64,000 nt of DNA from contig NZ_CP042808.1 of NCBI RefSeq assembly GCF_004014775.2, positions 2,239,001 to 2,303,000 on the forward strand, read 5' to 3'. The notes under the pieces were generated by a model. It was not told where the DNA came from, made no database searches, and saw only the letters and a program-made list of their open reading frames with translations. Shown here one piece after another: positions 26,053 through 35,346 of the stretch. The translations under genes and the position numbers were made by a program. The DNA is from Acetobacter oryzoeni. Lineage in GTDB: Bacteria; Pseudomonadota; Alphaproteobacteria; Acetobacterales; Acetobacteraceae. Position 1 is the first letter of the stretch. The number at the start of each line of letters is the position of its first letter.

Positions 26053-27336
26053 ATGGTGCAATCCTTACCACAAGCAGGAAAAACGCCACGTGATTTTGGT
26101 ATGCAGTATCTGGGGCTTTTGTTTTTTATGATTGGAGATGGTGTGGAGGTTGGTTACCTATCACCATTTCTGGTCTCCTCGGGCATAAGTGAGCATCAGG
26201 TAGCATTTATTTTTACGTTATATGGCTTTGCTGCTGCAATTTCTGCATGGGGCGCTGGATTGCTGTGTGAGTATGCGGGCTGCCGCAAGGTGATTATTGC
26301 AGGTGTGGTATTATGGGTGGTACCACAAGTGCTTTTTTTGGCTTGGGCGCTGCCATCGCATACAGCATGGGGTATCTTGCTTACATACAGTATCAGAGGG
26401 TTCGGATACCCTTTATTAGCGTACGGTATTCTCACTCTTATTGTTAAAGAAGTAAGTGCAGAGCAAAGAGGTCTGGCTTCTGGCATTTTCTGGTTTTGCT
26501 TTACGTGTGGGCTACCCACACTCGGCACTGTTGTAGCTGCTGCAAGCTTACCGATACTAGGAGAATATCTTACTTTTTGGGTTGCACTAGGCGTTGTTAT
26601 ACTAGGTGGAAGCCTGAGTGTAATTGCTTTGCCCAACAACTCGGATCAGCCAAAGGCTTTATCTATACATCAGGATAGACATTTTTTGCAGTTTCTGAAG
26701 GACGGATACGCATACCCTTCTTTGCTGCTTGTATGCATTATCAGAGCGATTAATTCAGCAGCTACGCATGGTATTATTGTGTTCATGCCATTCTATTTTG
26801 TGCAAACGCTTGGATTATCAAACGAATTATGGATCCATTTTTTAGAAACCATTTTTGCCAGTAACATCGTTTTTAACGTGCTTTTAGGAGCCGTAAGTGA
26901 TCGTTTGTCTTGGCGTGGAACTGTTTTGTGGGCTGGTGGCATAGGAAGCAGCTTTGCTTGCGCCCTGCTATATTGGGTGCCGGCCCTATATGGGCATAGC
27001 CATCCGTGGAGCGTGTACGTAGCCGCAATTCTGTTTGGCCTTACATTAGCCGGATATGTTCCGCTTTCAGCCTTAACGCCTTCCCTTTTACCAGAAAAGA
27101 AAGGGGTTGCTATGTCGTTCCTAAATCTGGGGGCTGGATGCAGTGTATGGTTGGGGCCTCTTATTGTTTATATTTTTCAGCCATTTGTTGGCGTTGCGGG
27201 CGTTATCCATATTTACGCATTTCTCTTTTTTGTAAGTGGCATTCTGGTGTCGCTCATCAAGATCCCACCACAATCAGCAGGCAGGATCCTGCATCGCCAG
27301 AATTCTTCCTCAATATTCTCTCCTATGCAACTTTAA
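26053..27336 (+). CDS. MFS transporter of the organosulfur island
   Basis: A 427-residue protein with 12 hydrophobic segments. It shows the MFS loop-2 pattern (GLLCEYAGCRKVIIAGVVLW) and repeated helix texts such as GVAMSFLNLGAGCSVWLGPL. From ATG 26053 it begins MVQSLPQAGKTPRDFGMQYL; longer starts would overlap the previous gene. Sulfonate operons usually use an SsuABC-type ABC importer. Here the only inner-membrane carrier is this MFS protein, so it probably imports the substrate received by the TonB receptor, although export of a product is possible. Confidence 0.85.
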   Translation: MVQSLPQAGKTPRDFGMQYLGLLFFMIGDGVEVGYLSPFLVSSGISEHQVAFIFTLYGFAAAISAWGAGLLCEYAGCRKVIIAGVVLWVVPQVLFLAWALPSHTAWGILLTYSIRGFGYPLLAYGILTLIVKEVSAEQRGLASGIFWFCFTCGLPTLGTVVAAASLPILGEYLTFWVALGVVILGGSLSVIALPNNSDQPKALSIHQDRHFLQFLKDGYAYPSLLLVCIIRAINSAATHGIIVFMPFYFVQTLGLSNELWIHFLETIFASNIVFNVLLGAVSDRLSWRGTVLWAGGIGSSFACALLYWVPALYGHSHPWSVYVAAILFGLTLAGYVPLSALTPSLLPEKKGVAMSFLNLGAGCSVWLGPLIVYIFQPFVGVAGVIHIYAFLFFVSGILVSLIKIPPQSAGRILHRQNSSSIFSPMQL

Positions 27337-27354
27337 CCAAGAGGAAATACTGCA

Positions 27355-28233
27355 ATGTCTGAAACACTCAATACAGAACATCTTGTTGCTGAAAAAGTTG
27401 GATCACGGTTAGGAGCTGTCCTTCATGGAATAGATGCGAAAAAGGATCTAACAGAAGATCAAAAAGAATTTTTAAATAAAGAACTTGTGAAAAATAAAGT
27501 TATTTTCCTAAAAAAACAGTTTTTGGATGATGCGCAACATGAACGTTTAAGCCGTGTATTCGGTGAACCTATTCTGCACCCAACAATCGCTCCGCCTCAA
27601 GGCACAAAATATACGTTTGAACTTAAATCTCGTTATGGGCGTTCAACAGATTCATGGCATACAGATGTTACGTTTATGACCAATTATCCAAAAGCCTCAA
27701 TTTTGCGGGCTTTACATATTCCCCCATACGGAGGCACAACAATTTGGGCAAATACAGCAACCGCGTATGAGGCATTGCCTGCACCATTAAAAGCATTGGC
27801 AGATGCGGCTTGGGCCATTCATTCTAATGATTATGATACAAATTATTATAAATTTGATAGCCGAAAAGAAGAAATATCGGCTTTCAGAAAAGAATTTACA
27901 TCTCAAATATATAAAACAGTGCATCCTGTTGTAAGGGTTCATCCAGACAGTGGAGAAAAGAGTCTGGTGTTAGGGCATTTTGTGATTGGATTGGACGGGT
28001 TTTCCACCAAAGACGCCAATGCACTTTTCGAAATTTTTCAGAATTATATAACAGAAATTGAAAATACTATTACCTGGCGATGGGAACCTGGAGACGTAGC
28101 AATATGGGATAATCGTAGCACCCAACATTACGCTCCTGCAGATTTTGATCAACACCGCAGGGAATTAAGACGTATTACAGTGAAAGGAGACATACCTATA
28201 AACGTAGATGGAAAAAAAAGTTATTATATTTAA
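27355..28233 (+). CDS. TauD/TfdA-family Fe(II)/2-oxoglutarate dioxygenase
   Basis: A 292-residue dioxygenase. Iron ligands are H102 and D104 (WHTDVTF) and H258 (NRSTQHYAP); the 2-oxoglutarate-binding Arg lies in RRELRRITVKGD near residue 270. GGTTIWANTATAYEALP and HPVVRVHPDSG complete the TauD pattern. Family members release sulfite from taurine or aldehyde plus sulfate from alkyl sulfates (AtsK). In this cluster either is plausible. It lies 18 bp after the MFS gene and is followed by a strong terminator, so it ends the operon. Confidence 0.88.
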   Translation: MSETLNTEHLVAEKVGSRLGAVLHGIDAKKDLTEDQKEFLNKELVKNKVIFLKKQFLDDAQHERLSRVFGEPILHPTIAPPQGTKYTFELKSRYGRSTDSWHTDVTFMTNYPKASILRALHIPPYGGTTIWANTATAYEALPAPLKALADAAWAIHSNDYDTNYYKFDSRKEEISAFRKEFTSQIYKTVHPVVRVHPDSGEKSLVLGHFVIGLDGFSTKDANALFEIFQNYITEIENTITWRWEPGDVAIWDNRSTQHYAPADFDQHRRELRRITVKGDIPINVDGKKSYYI

Positions 28234-28239
28234 TTAAAT

Positions 28240-28278
28240 AAATAGCTCTATACCAATCGTATAGAGCTATTTATTTCT
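28240..28278 (+). terminator. Terminator of the organosulfur operon
   Basis: AAATAGCTCTATAC (28240-28253) and GTATAGAGCTATTT (28259-28272) form a perfect 14-bp stem with a 5-nt loop, followed by ATTTCT, right after the TauD-type gene. Confidence 0.88.
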
Positions 28279-28398
28279 ATGATCATACCTCTCAATAATA
28301 TTTTAAGCATTTATATAAAAACATTTTTTCTATCTCATTATGATAAATAAAATTTATAATCAAATACTTCCAAAAGAAGAAATCATCCTATCTAATAC

Positions 28399-29082
28399 CT
28401 AAAGCACCGCCCACTGACGTAATAGGTTATGATATGTTGCCGTCAGGCCAAGAACAGCAGAATGATCATCAGGAAGTTGTTTCCTGACATCCATTATTGA
28501 CTGATCAAACTGGTACAAAAGCGTGCGCTGTGTGTCATCAGCCACCATAGATTGAGACCAGAAAAAAGAGGCCCAACGGCTGCCACGCGTTACCTTTTCT
28601 ACACTATGTAAGCTTGTAGAAGGATAGATAACCATATCCCCTGCCGGACAACGAATTTTTTGAACACCATACGTATCTTGTACAATAAGTTCTCCTCCAT
28701 CATACTCGTCCATGCCACTTAGAAACAATGTAGAAGAAACATCCGTACGAATACGAAAACCTGTACCAGGCAAATGACGAATGGCGTTATCTACATGCGT
28801 ATGAAAACACATTCCTTCATCATACCGGTTAAACAATGGTGGAAAAACACGTAACGGTAACACTGCACTGTTAAACGTCGGATTACGCCCCAACGCTTGC
28901 AGAATGATTTCCCCCAGTTCTTGGCTTTCTGCACTTTCTTGCGGGATCTGAAGATTAAACTTTGCTTTTACAGATTGATCTCCCGCAGTAACCTTACCAT
29001 CAACCCATTGCGATTTTTCCAGTGTCTTACGGCAATAAGCAATTTCTTCAGAAGTCAGAACGTTGGGAATGTGAACAAGCAT
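28399..29082 (-). CDS. piuC: PiuC-type Fe(II)-dependent PKHD hydroxylase
   Basis: A 227-residue 2-oxoglutarate dioxygenase of the YbiX/PiuC family. Iron ligands are H96 and D98 (CFHTHVDNA) and H159 (STSLHSVEKV), with Arg169 for 2-oxoglutarate. The start MLVHIPNVLTSEEIAYCRKTL is typical. PiuC genes travel with siderophore receptors and are iron-regulated; the substrate is unknown. It is the last gene of a minus-strand iron block after receptor, Sel1 and DUF4405 genes. Confidence 0.9.
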   Translation of the reverse strand: MLVHIPNVLTSEEIAYCRKTLEKSQWVDGKVTAGDQSVKAKFNLQIPQESAESQELGEIILQALGRNPTFNSAVLPLRVFPPLFNRYDEGMCFHTHVDNAIRHLPGTGFRIRTDVSSTLFLSGMDEYDGGELIVQDTYGVQKIRCPAGDMVIYPSTSLHSVEKVTRGSRWASFFWSQSMVADDTQRTLLYQFDQSIMDVRKQLPDDHSAVLGLTATYHNLLRQWAVL

Positions 29083-29097
29083 AATAGGTCTTACCGT

Positions 29098-29637
29098 TCA
29101 GCTAGGTTTTACATCAGAATGTTTGTGATTATTACCTGAATGCTGAGGCAAAATCTTCAGCAGCACGTCCGAAGCAGACTTACCTGATCGTGAAGCAATC
29201 TCATCCAGTGTTTCTGATGTAGAATGTACCATATAACCATCTCGCGTTAAACGCGCACCCAATTCATCTGGCGATACATGAAGTAAAGGGGCCAGATCTA
29301 TAAGCGGAGCATGCGTTAAAACAGGAAAAACTCGGGCAGCCGGATTTCCTCCTTTATGACCTGTCGTTAGCATAAAGGCTCCTGCTGCCACTAAAGACGC
29401 CATGCACGCAAATATCATTGTCTTATTACGGAAATAGAGCAAAAACTGAGACCAGTTGCGCCACATATGCATAAAAAAAGGTAGCAACAATACCATACTG
29501 AGCCATGTATGCATGGAGTGGAACATCCCTGGCATCCAATGAAAAAACAGGGCTGTTCCAGAAACAGCTGAAACAATAAACAAGCCGGTGATCAACGGAG
29601 TAGAATATTTTTTTATAACGATATTCATGGAAACCAT
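29098..29637 (-). CDS. DUF4405-type membrane protein in the iron-uptake operon
   Basis: A 179-residue protein with three hydrophobic segments (TPLITGLFIVSAVSGTALFF, TWLSMVLLLPFFMHMW, MIFACMASLVAAGAFML). His residues sit at the second helix (MHTW, FMHMW), as in cytochrome-b561-like DUF4405 proteins. A C-terminal soluble tail (PLLHVSPDELGARLTRDGY, then TLDEIASRSGKSASDVLLKIL) resembles small helical repeats. Possible role: haem-based electron transfer, for example ferric-siderophore reduction; this is inference from place. A second ATG at 29628 could be the start. Confidence 0.7.
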   Translation of the reverse strand: MVSMNIVIKKYSTPLITGLFIVSAVSGTALFFHWMPGMFHSMHTWLSMVLLLPFFMHMWRNWSQFLLYFRNKTMIFACMASLVAAGAFMLTTGHKGGNPAARVFPVLTHAPLIDLAPLLHVSPDELGARLTRDGYMVHSTSETLDEIASRSGKSASDVLLKILPQHSGNNHKHSDVKPS

Positions 29638-29679
29638 ACCCTGTTAAAACAAGAATAATATTCAAACCCAGCGTGCATT

Positions 29680-30384
29680 CTAAGCACTCTTACAAGAATG
29701 GAAGAAGCGCTCTTTTGCTCTTTCTACGATTTTGCAAAAACGCGCATCTTCCACACCGTAAAATAGTTTTTCTATTGCCTGAAAAACATCCTCAAACCCA
29801 AGATCAAGAGCCCCCTCAAGGCACATTAAGGCGGCTTCCCTCTCTCCATACAAAAGGTGGTAACGCGCCATATTTAAATAGCCCCAACAATCTCCAGAAT
29901 TTATGGCTGCTCTAAAAAAATCAATGGATTTTCCAGGTTCAATTTCAGGAATAAGCCCATCCTCAATAATAAGACCAAGCATGTTAAACGCTTTAGAAAT
30001 GCCATGCTGTGCAGACATAACATACAAATTATATGCCGTTTGCGTATCCTTTTTTACGCCCTTACCTGCCAAATAAAGGTCTGCCAGATTAAACATGGCC
30101 CACCCTTCTCCCATGCTCGCAGCATGAGAGAAATACATTGCAGCAGCAGATGCATTACACGGAACACCCCAACCGCGCTCATACGCACGCCCAAGCATGT
30201 TTAACGCACGAGGATCCCCCGATCGTGCTGCAACTTCAAACATATTAAATGCATCTGAAAATTTACCATTATTCAGATAAATCTGCCCAAGCATGAGTTG
30301 CACATTCACTGTGGAGACAGAATGACATGCTTTGTCTTCCGGGAAATCTTTATCAAGCGTACCAACACCTGTAACTGGTTTCAT
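29680..30384 (-). CDS. Sel1-repeat (TPR-like) protein
   Basis: A protein of about 234 residues with Sel1-like repeats of about 36 residues: AFNMFEVAARSGDPRALNMLGRAYERGWGV-type units, AAAMYFSHAASMGEGWAMFNLADLYLAGKGV, then AYNLYVMSAQHGISKAFNMLGLI. No signal peptide is evident. Sel1-like genes next to PiuC and a catecholate receptor also occur in Pseudomonas (from memory), which supports a conserved but unexplained partner role. ATG 30384 is preferred over a GTG four codons upstream. Confidence 0.82.
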   Translation of the reverse strand: MKPVTGVGTLDKDFPEDKACHSVSTVNVQLMLGQIYLNNGKFSDAFNMFEVAARSGDPRALNMLGRAYERGWGVPCNASAAAMYFSHAASMGEGWAMFNLADLYLAGKGVKKDTQTAYNLYVMSAQHGISKAFNMLGLIIEDGLIPEIEPGKSIDFFRAAINSGDCWGYLNMARYHLLYGEREAALMCLEGALDLGFEDVFQAIEKLFYGVEDARFCKIVERAKERFFHSCKSA

Positions 30385-30441
30385 AATTTGCACCACAAAA
30401 ACAAAGCATGCATCATAAGTTTTTTATATTTTCTGATATTA

Positions 30442-32751
30442 TTAGAATGTCACACCAATGTTTCCTATAAAGTACCGGCCAGATGCAGGAACAACGCGTG
30501 AACCAGAGAATGAAGAAGCATAATTCAACTTATTTGTGATGTTGTTGGCATTAAACGACACACGATAATGCTTGTAATCCCAAGACAACATCCCATTCAG
30601 TAGGAACGTATTAGGGATACGTGCCGTATTGGCCGTATCTGGGCCTGCCCAATAACCAGATGAATATTGTACGCCACCACCAATTTTTAACGTGCCCCAT
30701 TCAGGATTCAGTAATTGTCTGGAAAGATCATACGAGCTCCAAACAGACATTGTATTATGTGGCACCTGTGGAGCAGTTTTCCCGTTATCTCCGGTGCTAC
30801 TATGGGTTACACGCCCATCCATATAGGAATAAGATGCAAACACCTGCCAATCTCGTGTAAGCTTGCCATTGGCGCTTAATTCCACACCACGGATACGTCG
30901 GCCACTTCCTGAATCTGCAAACCCTGTTTCCATATCACCGTTTACATCATAGTAACGAGAATTATTTTCACTGATCTGGAAGAAAGAAACGGTTGTTCCC
31001 AGCCGTTTATGTAGAAAATCCGCCTTACTGCCAAACTCAAACAAATCACTCCGCTGGGGTGAAAGGTTTACACCTTTCTGTGCAACATCGCCTGCTTGTG
31101 GCTTGATTGTCACCAGAGAGGATACATCGGTTCCCACTGGCTTATAGGAGCGTGCAAACGTAAAGTAGAAAGAGGCATTTTTCAAAGGAGAATACATAAT
31201 GCTGGCAGATGGACTCCAGCGATCAGATTTCTGCTCTGCACGGCCTTGCGCAGCCTTGGAGCGCGCGTAATATGTGCTGCTGAAGGAATCCCAACGACCG
31301 GTTCCAAAAAGAGAAAGCTGTTTGGTTAACTGAATACGGTCAGAAAAGAACAACCCAACATCTCTGGCATTTGCATTCCCATACCCAGAAGATGGAAAAC
31401 TAACTGACGTGCCAGAATAAGAATATTGTGGATTACGAATGGTCTGATTATTCACTCGGTTGGTAAAGCTACCAGGCCAACGGGAATCACTTGCATAGTT
31501 TACATCAACACCAGCTTTAATGTCGTGATGCACAAAGCCTGTTTTAAACTGTGAACGTCCCATCAGGATATTTTGTACACCCCAGCCTTCCTGACGGTAA
31601 GCAGCGCCACCACCGGCACCATAAGGCAATGCATAATTACCACCTGCCAGAAATGCTGTTGCGCAAGCACCGGAACATGCAGCAGGCGTTGTAGCAGTAT
31701 AATCACGATTATACAGGCTTAAACGCGTATCATTCGTGAGCGTAAACCAGCGCGAAATCTCGGATTTAAGAGAGGATGTCAAAGAATGAATGTTGGAGCG
31801 ATCAAAATCGAAATTACGTGTATAGCTGGTGTTTCGAGACAGACCATATTCTGTAATAGGACGGTAAATCCCATTCACCTGGATCATGCTTACACCGTAA
31901 TCGGGCTTGCTATCACTGTTTAGCCACTGCCACGTTAAATGCCAGGATGTTTTGCTACGCAAGCCAACGCCAAAATCAACCGCAGCACCGTACCTATTTG
32001 AGGTTACATTATTACGATCAACGACATCCTGTTTATTGAACATTCCGTTGACACGAATGGCCATATCATCATTGATCTGATAGTTGATATCACCTACCCC
32101 ACGGAAGAGCGGGCCACTCCCAAAGGACTGATCATAACTGTAACTGTTACCCGCATGTGCATGCTTCTGGCTTTGGTTGATAACCCCACCAACATTGCCT
32201 GCACCAAAATATTCGCCTGATGGCCCCTTAATAACTTCAACACTTTCCGTATTGAAAACATCTCGGGTATATGTGCCAAAATCACGCAGGCCATCGGTAT
32301 AAATATCCTGCCTGGCCTGCAGACCACGGATACGAAACTGATCACCATTCAGGCCCCCAGCTCCCTCCCCTGTTGAAAGCGTAATGCCCGGAACATTGCT
32401 CAGCGCCTGATCCAGCGTGAAAGCACGCTGTTGCTTCATGAGTTCCTGTGGCACGACGTTAATGGTTTGAGGGGTATCACGCACGGAGGCAGGCATACGT
32501 GAAATATTCAGTATCTTACTGTTGGTATTCCCTGCCTCATAAGATTCATTTTTAGATTCAGCATGTCCTCCCACCCGCACTGCGGAAAGTTTAATAGATG
32601 TATCGGATGAGGAAGGCTGAGGTGGTTGCGCCGCATCTTCTGCCTGCGCTTTGCTTTCTGTAACACCCAACCCAACAGATACACCCAAGGCAACAGCCAC
32701 ACGCAGGCCCTTGCCTTGTGAACTCGGGTGAGACAACTCTGATCGACTCAT
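30442..32751 (-). CDS. TonB-dependent siderophore receptor (Fiu/PiuA-like)
   Basis: A 769-residue outer-membrane receptor. ATG 32751 has AGGAG eight bases upstream, then a signal peptide ending near ESKAQA. The plug has MPASVRDTPQTINVVPQELM, FTLDQALSNVPGITLSTGEG and FRIRGLQARQDIYTDGLRDFG. The barrel ends in GRYFIGNIGVTF. The DTPQTINVVP text is typical of ferric-siderophore receptors, and the Sel1 and PiuC neighbours point to a catecholate-type receptor. Two Fur-box-like sites lie 70-110 bp upstream. Confidence 0.92.
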   Translation of the reverse strand: MSRSELSHPSSQGKGLRVAVALGVSVGLGVTESKAQAEDAAQPPQPSSSDTSIKLSAVRVGGHAESKNESYEAGNTNSKILNISRMPASVRDTPQTINVVPQELMKQQRAFTLDQALSNVPGITLSTGEGAGGLNGDQFRIRGLQARQDIYTDGLRDFGTYTRDVFNTESVEVIKGPSGEYFGAGNVGGVINQSQKHAHAGNSYSYDQSFGSGPLFRGVGDINYQINDDMAIRVNGMFNKQDVVDRNNVTSNRYGAAVDFGVGLRSKTSWHLTWQWLNSDSKPDYGVSMIQVNGIYRPITEYGLSRNTSYTRNFDFDRSNIHSLTSSLKSEISRWFTLTNDTRLSLYNRDYTATTPAACSGACATAFLAGGNYALPYGAGGGAAYRQEGWGVQNILMGRSQFKTGFVHHDIKAGVDVNYASDSRWPGSFTNRVNNQTIRNPQYSYSGTSVSFPSSGYGNANARDVGLFFSDRIQLTKQLSLFGTGRWDSFSSTYYARSKAAQGRAEQKSDRWSPSASIMYSPLKNASFYFTFARSYKPVGTDVSSLVTIKPQAGDVAQKGVNLSPQRSDLFEFGSKADFLHKRLGTTVSFFQISENNSRYYDVNGDMETGFADSGSGRRIRGVELSANGKLTRDWQVFASYSYMDGRVTHSSTGDNGKTAPQVPHNTMSVWSSYDLSRQLLNPEWGTLKIGGGVQYSSGYWAGPDTANTARIPNTFLLNGMLSWDYKHYRVSFNANNITNKLNYASSFSGSRVVPASGRYFIGNIGVTF

Positions 32752-32820
32752 TTGCCGCACTCCTGATGAACCCTAGTTTCTGGTTCACCTTACTAGATAA
32801 TAGGGACGAAACGGCTACCT

Positions 32821-32836
32821 GATAATCATTCTCATC
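32821..32836. promoter_or_regulatory. Fur-box-like site, proximal to the receptor gene
   Basis: GATAATCATTCTCATC matches most of the Fur consensus GATAATGATAATCATTATC in either orientation. It is about 70 bp before the receptor ATG. Confidence 0.65.
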
Positions 32837-32843
32837 TTACGAA

Positions 32844-32862
32844 GCAAATGATTATCAATATC
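32844..32862. promoter_or_regulatory. Fur-box-like site, distal
   Basis: On the minus strand the 19-mer reads GATATTGATAATCATTTGC, a strong match to the Fur consensus with the core TGATAATCAT intact. With the neighbouring site it suggests iron repression of the receptor-Sel1-DUF4405-piuC operon, perhaps also of exbBD-tonB. Confidence 0.75.
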
Positions 32863-33229
32863 ATATATTATCAAATTGCATGGGGTGTGCTTTTGCCGCA
32901 ACAGGTTGTTGATGACCAAAAATTGCCTACAAACCAAAATTCATAAAATAAATTTTAATTTTTCAATATGTTAGCAAGATATCCGTATTTACAAAGGATC
33001 TTTGAGCAAATGATCCATACTGGGTGTTTGCAAAATATTAAGATATTCACGCTTAGATGATAGTGATTCGCACTTGCGTATAGATAAGCACTTTGTTATC
33101 TGCTGCTTGAGATATGCCCCGCGTGAGAAAGCATAAGGCACCTGTTTTCCAATTACGCCATCGGTTGTTCCTTACAGGTTCTCCTGCGTATCACTTCATT
33201 ATATGTATTGCGAAAGTACTTGGTATCTT
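32863..33229. other. Divergent regulatory gap between the siderophore receptor and exbB
   Basis: AT-rich, with no supportable protein gene. Apart from the Fur-like sites just to the left, I see only a weak GATAGTGATTCGCAC at about 33058-33073 that might be a poor Fur half-site for exbB. Confidence 0.5.
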
Positions 33230-33979
33230 ATGCCCTCATCAGAATCATCTCTTCAGATCCCCCTTTCTTTTTCTCCATGGGAGATGTTCCTGAATGCGGG
33301 TTCTGTTGTGCAATGTGTCATGGCACTTCTTGCGCTTGCCTCGCTTCTGACATGGACCATCTTCATCGCCAAATCTGTTGAGTTTTTGAGTGTTCGTAGA
33401 AAACTGAGAACAGCAGAAAAAACTCTGGAAGAGGCCGGCACATTAGCTTTGGGTGAAAAAGGCACACGCCAAAACAGCATTGCGCATACACTGGTTATGG
33501 CAGCAGAAACTGAAAAAGCTGTTTCGCACGACATTCCTAATGACAACGAAGGCCTTAAGGAACGTATTGTTTTACACCTTGAGCGCCTGGAAGCAGCAGA
33601 GGGGCGTCGGCTCATGCGCGGCACAGGCCTATTGGCCACCATTGGTGCAACATCACCTTTTATTGGGCTGTTCGGCACTGTGTGGGGAATTATGACATCC
33701 TTTACAGGTATTGCTGCCAGCAAAGCCACCAGCCTCGCTGTGGTGGCTCCTGGCATTGCAGAAGCCTTGTTAGCCACCGCGCTCGGGCTTGTAGCTGCTA
33801 TTCCTGCGGTGGTTATCTATAATCATCTTGCACGCCAATCTGCATCCTGCAGAGCGCAAGTGGCGGATCTGACATCTCTTGTCATGCGTCTGGTTTCTCG
33901 TGATCTGAGCCGAGCGCATATCTTTACAACCAGTGCTCAGATTACCCCTTTTAATGTCAATCGCATGGCTGGGGAATAA
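33230..33979 (+). CDS. exbB: ExbB/TolQ-family proton channel protein
   Basis: ExbB forms the pentameric inner-membrane channel that, with ExbD, energises TonB. From ATG 33230 the 249-residue protein has three membrane segments: VVQCVMALLALASLLTW; LLATIGATSPFIGLFGTVWGIM (the hallmark GxxGTVWGIM motif); and ALLATALGLVAAIPAVVIYN. Followed directly by exbD and tonB, this is ExbB rather than TolQ. ATG 33203 would add nine residues. Confidence 0.92.
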   Translation: MPSSESSLQIPLSFSPWEMFLNAGSVVQCVMALLALASLLTWTIFIAKSVEFLSVRRKLRTAEKTLEEAGTLALGEKGTRQNSIAHTLVMAAETEKAVSHDIPNDNEGLKERIVLHLERLEAAEGRRLMRGTGLLATIGATSPFIGLFGTVWGIMTSFTGIAASKATSLAVVAPGIAEALLATALGLVAAIPAVVIYNHLARQSASCRAQVADLTSLVMRLVSRDLSRAHIFTTSAQITPFNVNRMAGE

Positions 33980-33984
33980 GCCAT

Positions 33985-34434
33985 ATGCGCCGTATCCAGC
34001 ATGCAGATGAAAATCCACACGAAGCAAGTGAGATCAATGTAACGCCGTTCATTGATGTTATGTTGGTGCTTTTAGTAATCTTTATGGTTACGGCCCCGCT
34101 CACCACAGTCAACGTACCTGTAGATCTACCTTCATCAACAGAAAAACCGGCGCCACGCCCTGAAAATCCTGTTTTTCTAACAGTAAAAGCTGATCATGCA
34201 CTAGCACTTGGTGAAGATAATGTATCGGCTGAGAACCTACCCCAAGCGTTAGAAACAGCGACCAAGGGAAACAAAGATGAACGTATTTTCCTACGTGCTG
34301 ACAAAACGGTAGATTACGGAACACTCATGAGTGTGATGGATAAGCTTCGCTCTGCTGGTTATCTCAAGGTTGCTCTTGTTAATTTGCAAGGACAAGAAGA
34401 GGGATCTGCCCCAGCGGCAAAGGCCGAGCCATGA
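33985..34434 (+). CDS. exbD: ExbD-family biopolymer transport protein
   Basis: The 149-residue protein has the short cytoplasmic start, EINVTPFIDVMLVLLVIFMVTAP with the membrane Asp needed for proton use, and a periplasmic domain with VFLTVKAD, RIFLRADKTVDYG and VMDKLRSAGYLKVALV. It starts 5 bp after exbB and overlaps tonB by 4 bp. Confidence 0.95.
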   Translation: MRRIQHADENPHEASEINVTPFIDVMLVLLVIFMVTAPLTTVNVPVDLPSSTEKPAPRPENPVFLTVKADHALALGEDNVSAENLPQALETATKGNKDERIFLRADKTVDYGTLMSVMDKLRSAGYLKVALVNLQGQEEGSAPAAKAEP

Positions 34435-35291
34435 GCGCAACAACATATAAAAATGTAGCAGAAAACGTGCCCTCAACAGCTTTTTCTGATTGGAAGATTC
34501 AACAAATACGAAAAGCCCGGCAAGAAGATACCTTCCGTTGGGGCATATCTTTTTTAATTGTCGTGGCGACAACCGGCGCCGCCGCTTTATCTTTCCTGTA
34601 CATGCCGCATACAGCCCCCGCCATACCTGAGCCTCCACCAGCGGCTATTGCTATTGATATGGCACCGGAACCTGTTGCACCCCCTTCTCCGCCTACAGAT
34701 GCGCCGCCCGGCCCTCAGCAAACAATTTCAGAATCAGACCCGTCTCCCGTTGATCCCGCTAAGTTGGAAGCCCCTCCTGCGCCAGCTCCACACCCACCTA
34801 TTCCTGTTCCCAAACTTGAAAAACCACATAAAATTGTGAAAAAGCAGAAACCTACAGTAAATCTTAAAAAACCAGTTCCTGACAAAACACCACCGGCTGA
34901 AAAAACAACGGCTCCTCCCACCTCCAAGGCACCACCGGCTCAAACGCAGGCCGCACCTGTTGAAGGATCGTCTTCCTCTCATGCTTCCCAGAGTCCCGCC
35001 ACATGGCAAGGAGCTTTGCTGGCTCGTCTAGAAAAATATAAACGTTACCCGGCAGAAGCGATGTCGGCTCATCAGGAGGGAGCTCCAAGACTACATTTCA
35101 CGATGGACCGAAAAGGACATGTGCTTTCTGCCCATATCGAAAAAAGCTCTGGCTACTCACTGTTAGATGGTGAAGCCTTGGCACTTGTACGACGGGCCGA
35201 ACCCTTACCTAGCCCACCCGATAGTGTGGCAGGTGCTTCTATTACACTCACCGTGCCAATCGAATTTTATATGGAACAAGAACGGGATTAA
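34431..35291 (+). CDS. tonB: Energy transducer TonB
   Basis: A 286-residue protein with a single N-terminal membrane anchor near residues 41-62 (ISFLIVVATTGAAALSFL) and a long Pro/Lys-rich periplasmic linker (many EP and KP pairs, residues 65-180). The C-terminal TonB domain has ALLARLEKYKRYPAEA, PRLHFTMDRKGHVLSAHIEKSSGY and LVRRAEPLPSPPD. It serves both TonB receptors in the window and probably others. It ends convergent to the LysR gene. Confidence 0.95.
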   Translation: MSATTYKNVAENVPSTAFSDWKIQQIRKARQEDTFRWGISFLIVVATTGAAALSFLYMPHTAPAIPEPPPAAIAIDMAPEPVAPPSPPTDAPPGPQQTISESDPSPVDPAKLEAPPAPAPHPPIPVPKLEKPHKIVKKQKPTVNLKKPVPDKTPPAEKTTAPPTSKAPPAQTQAAPVEGSSSSHASQSPATWQGALLARLEKYKRYPAEAMSAHQEGAPRLHFTMDRKGHVLSAHIEKSSGYSLLDGEALALVRRAEPLPSPPDSVAGASITLTVPIEFYMEQERD

Positions 35292-35346
35292 AAAGTTTTT
35301 TGTTATTACTGATATATTTATATATCATGAGACAATAACTTGCCCT

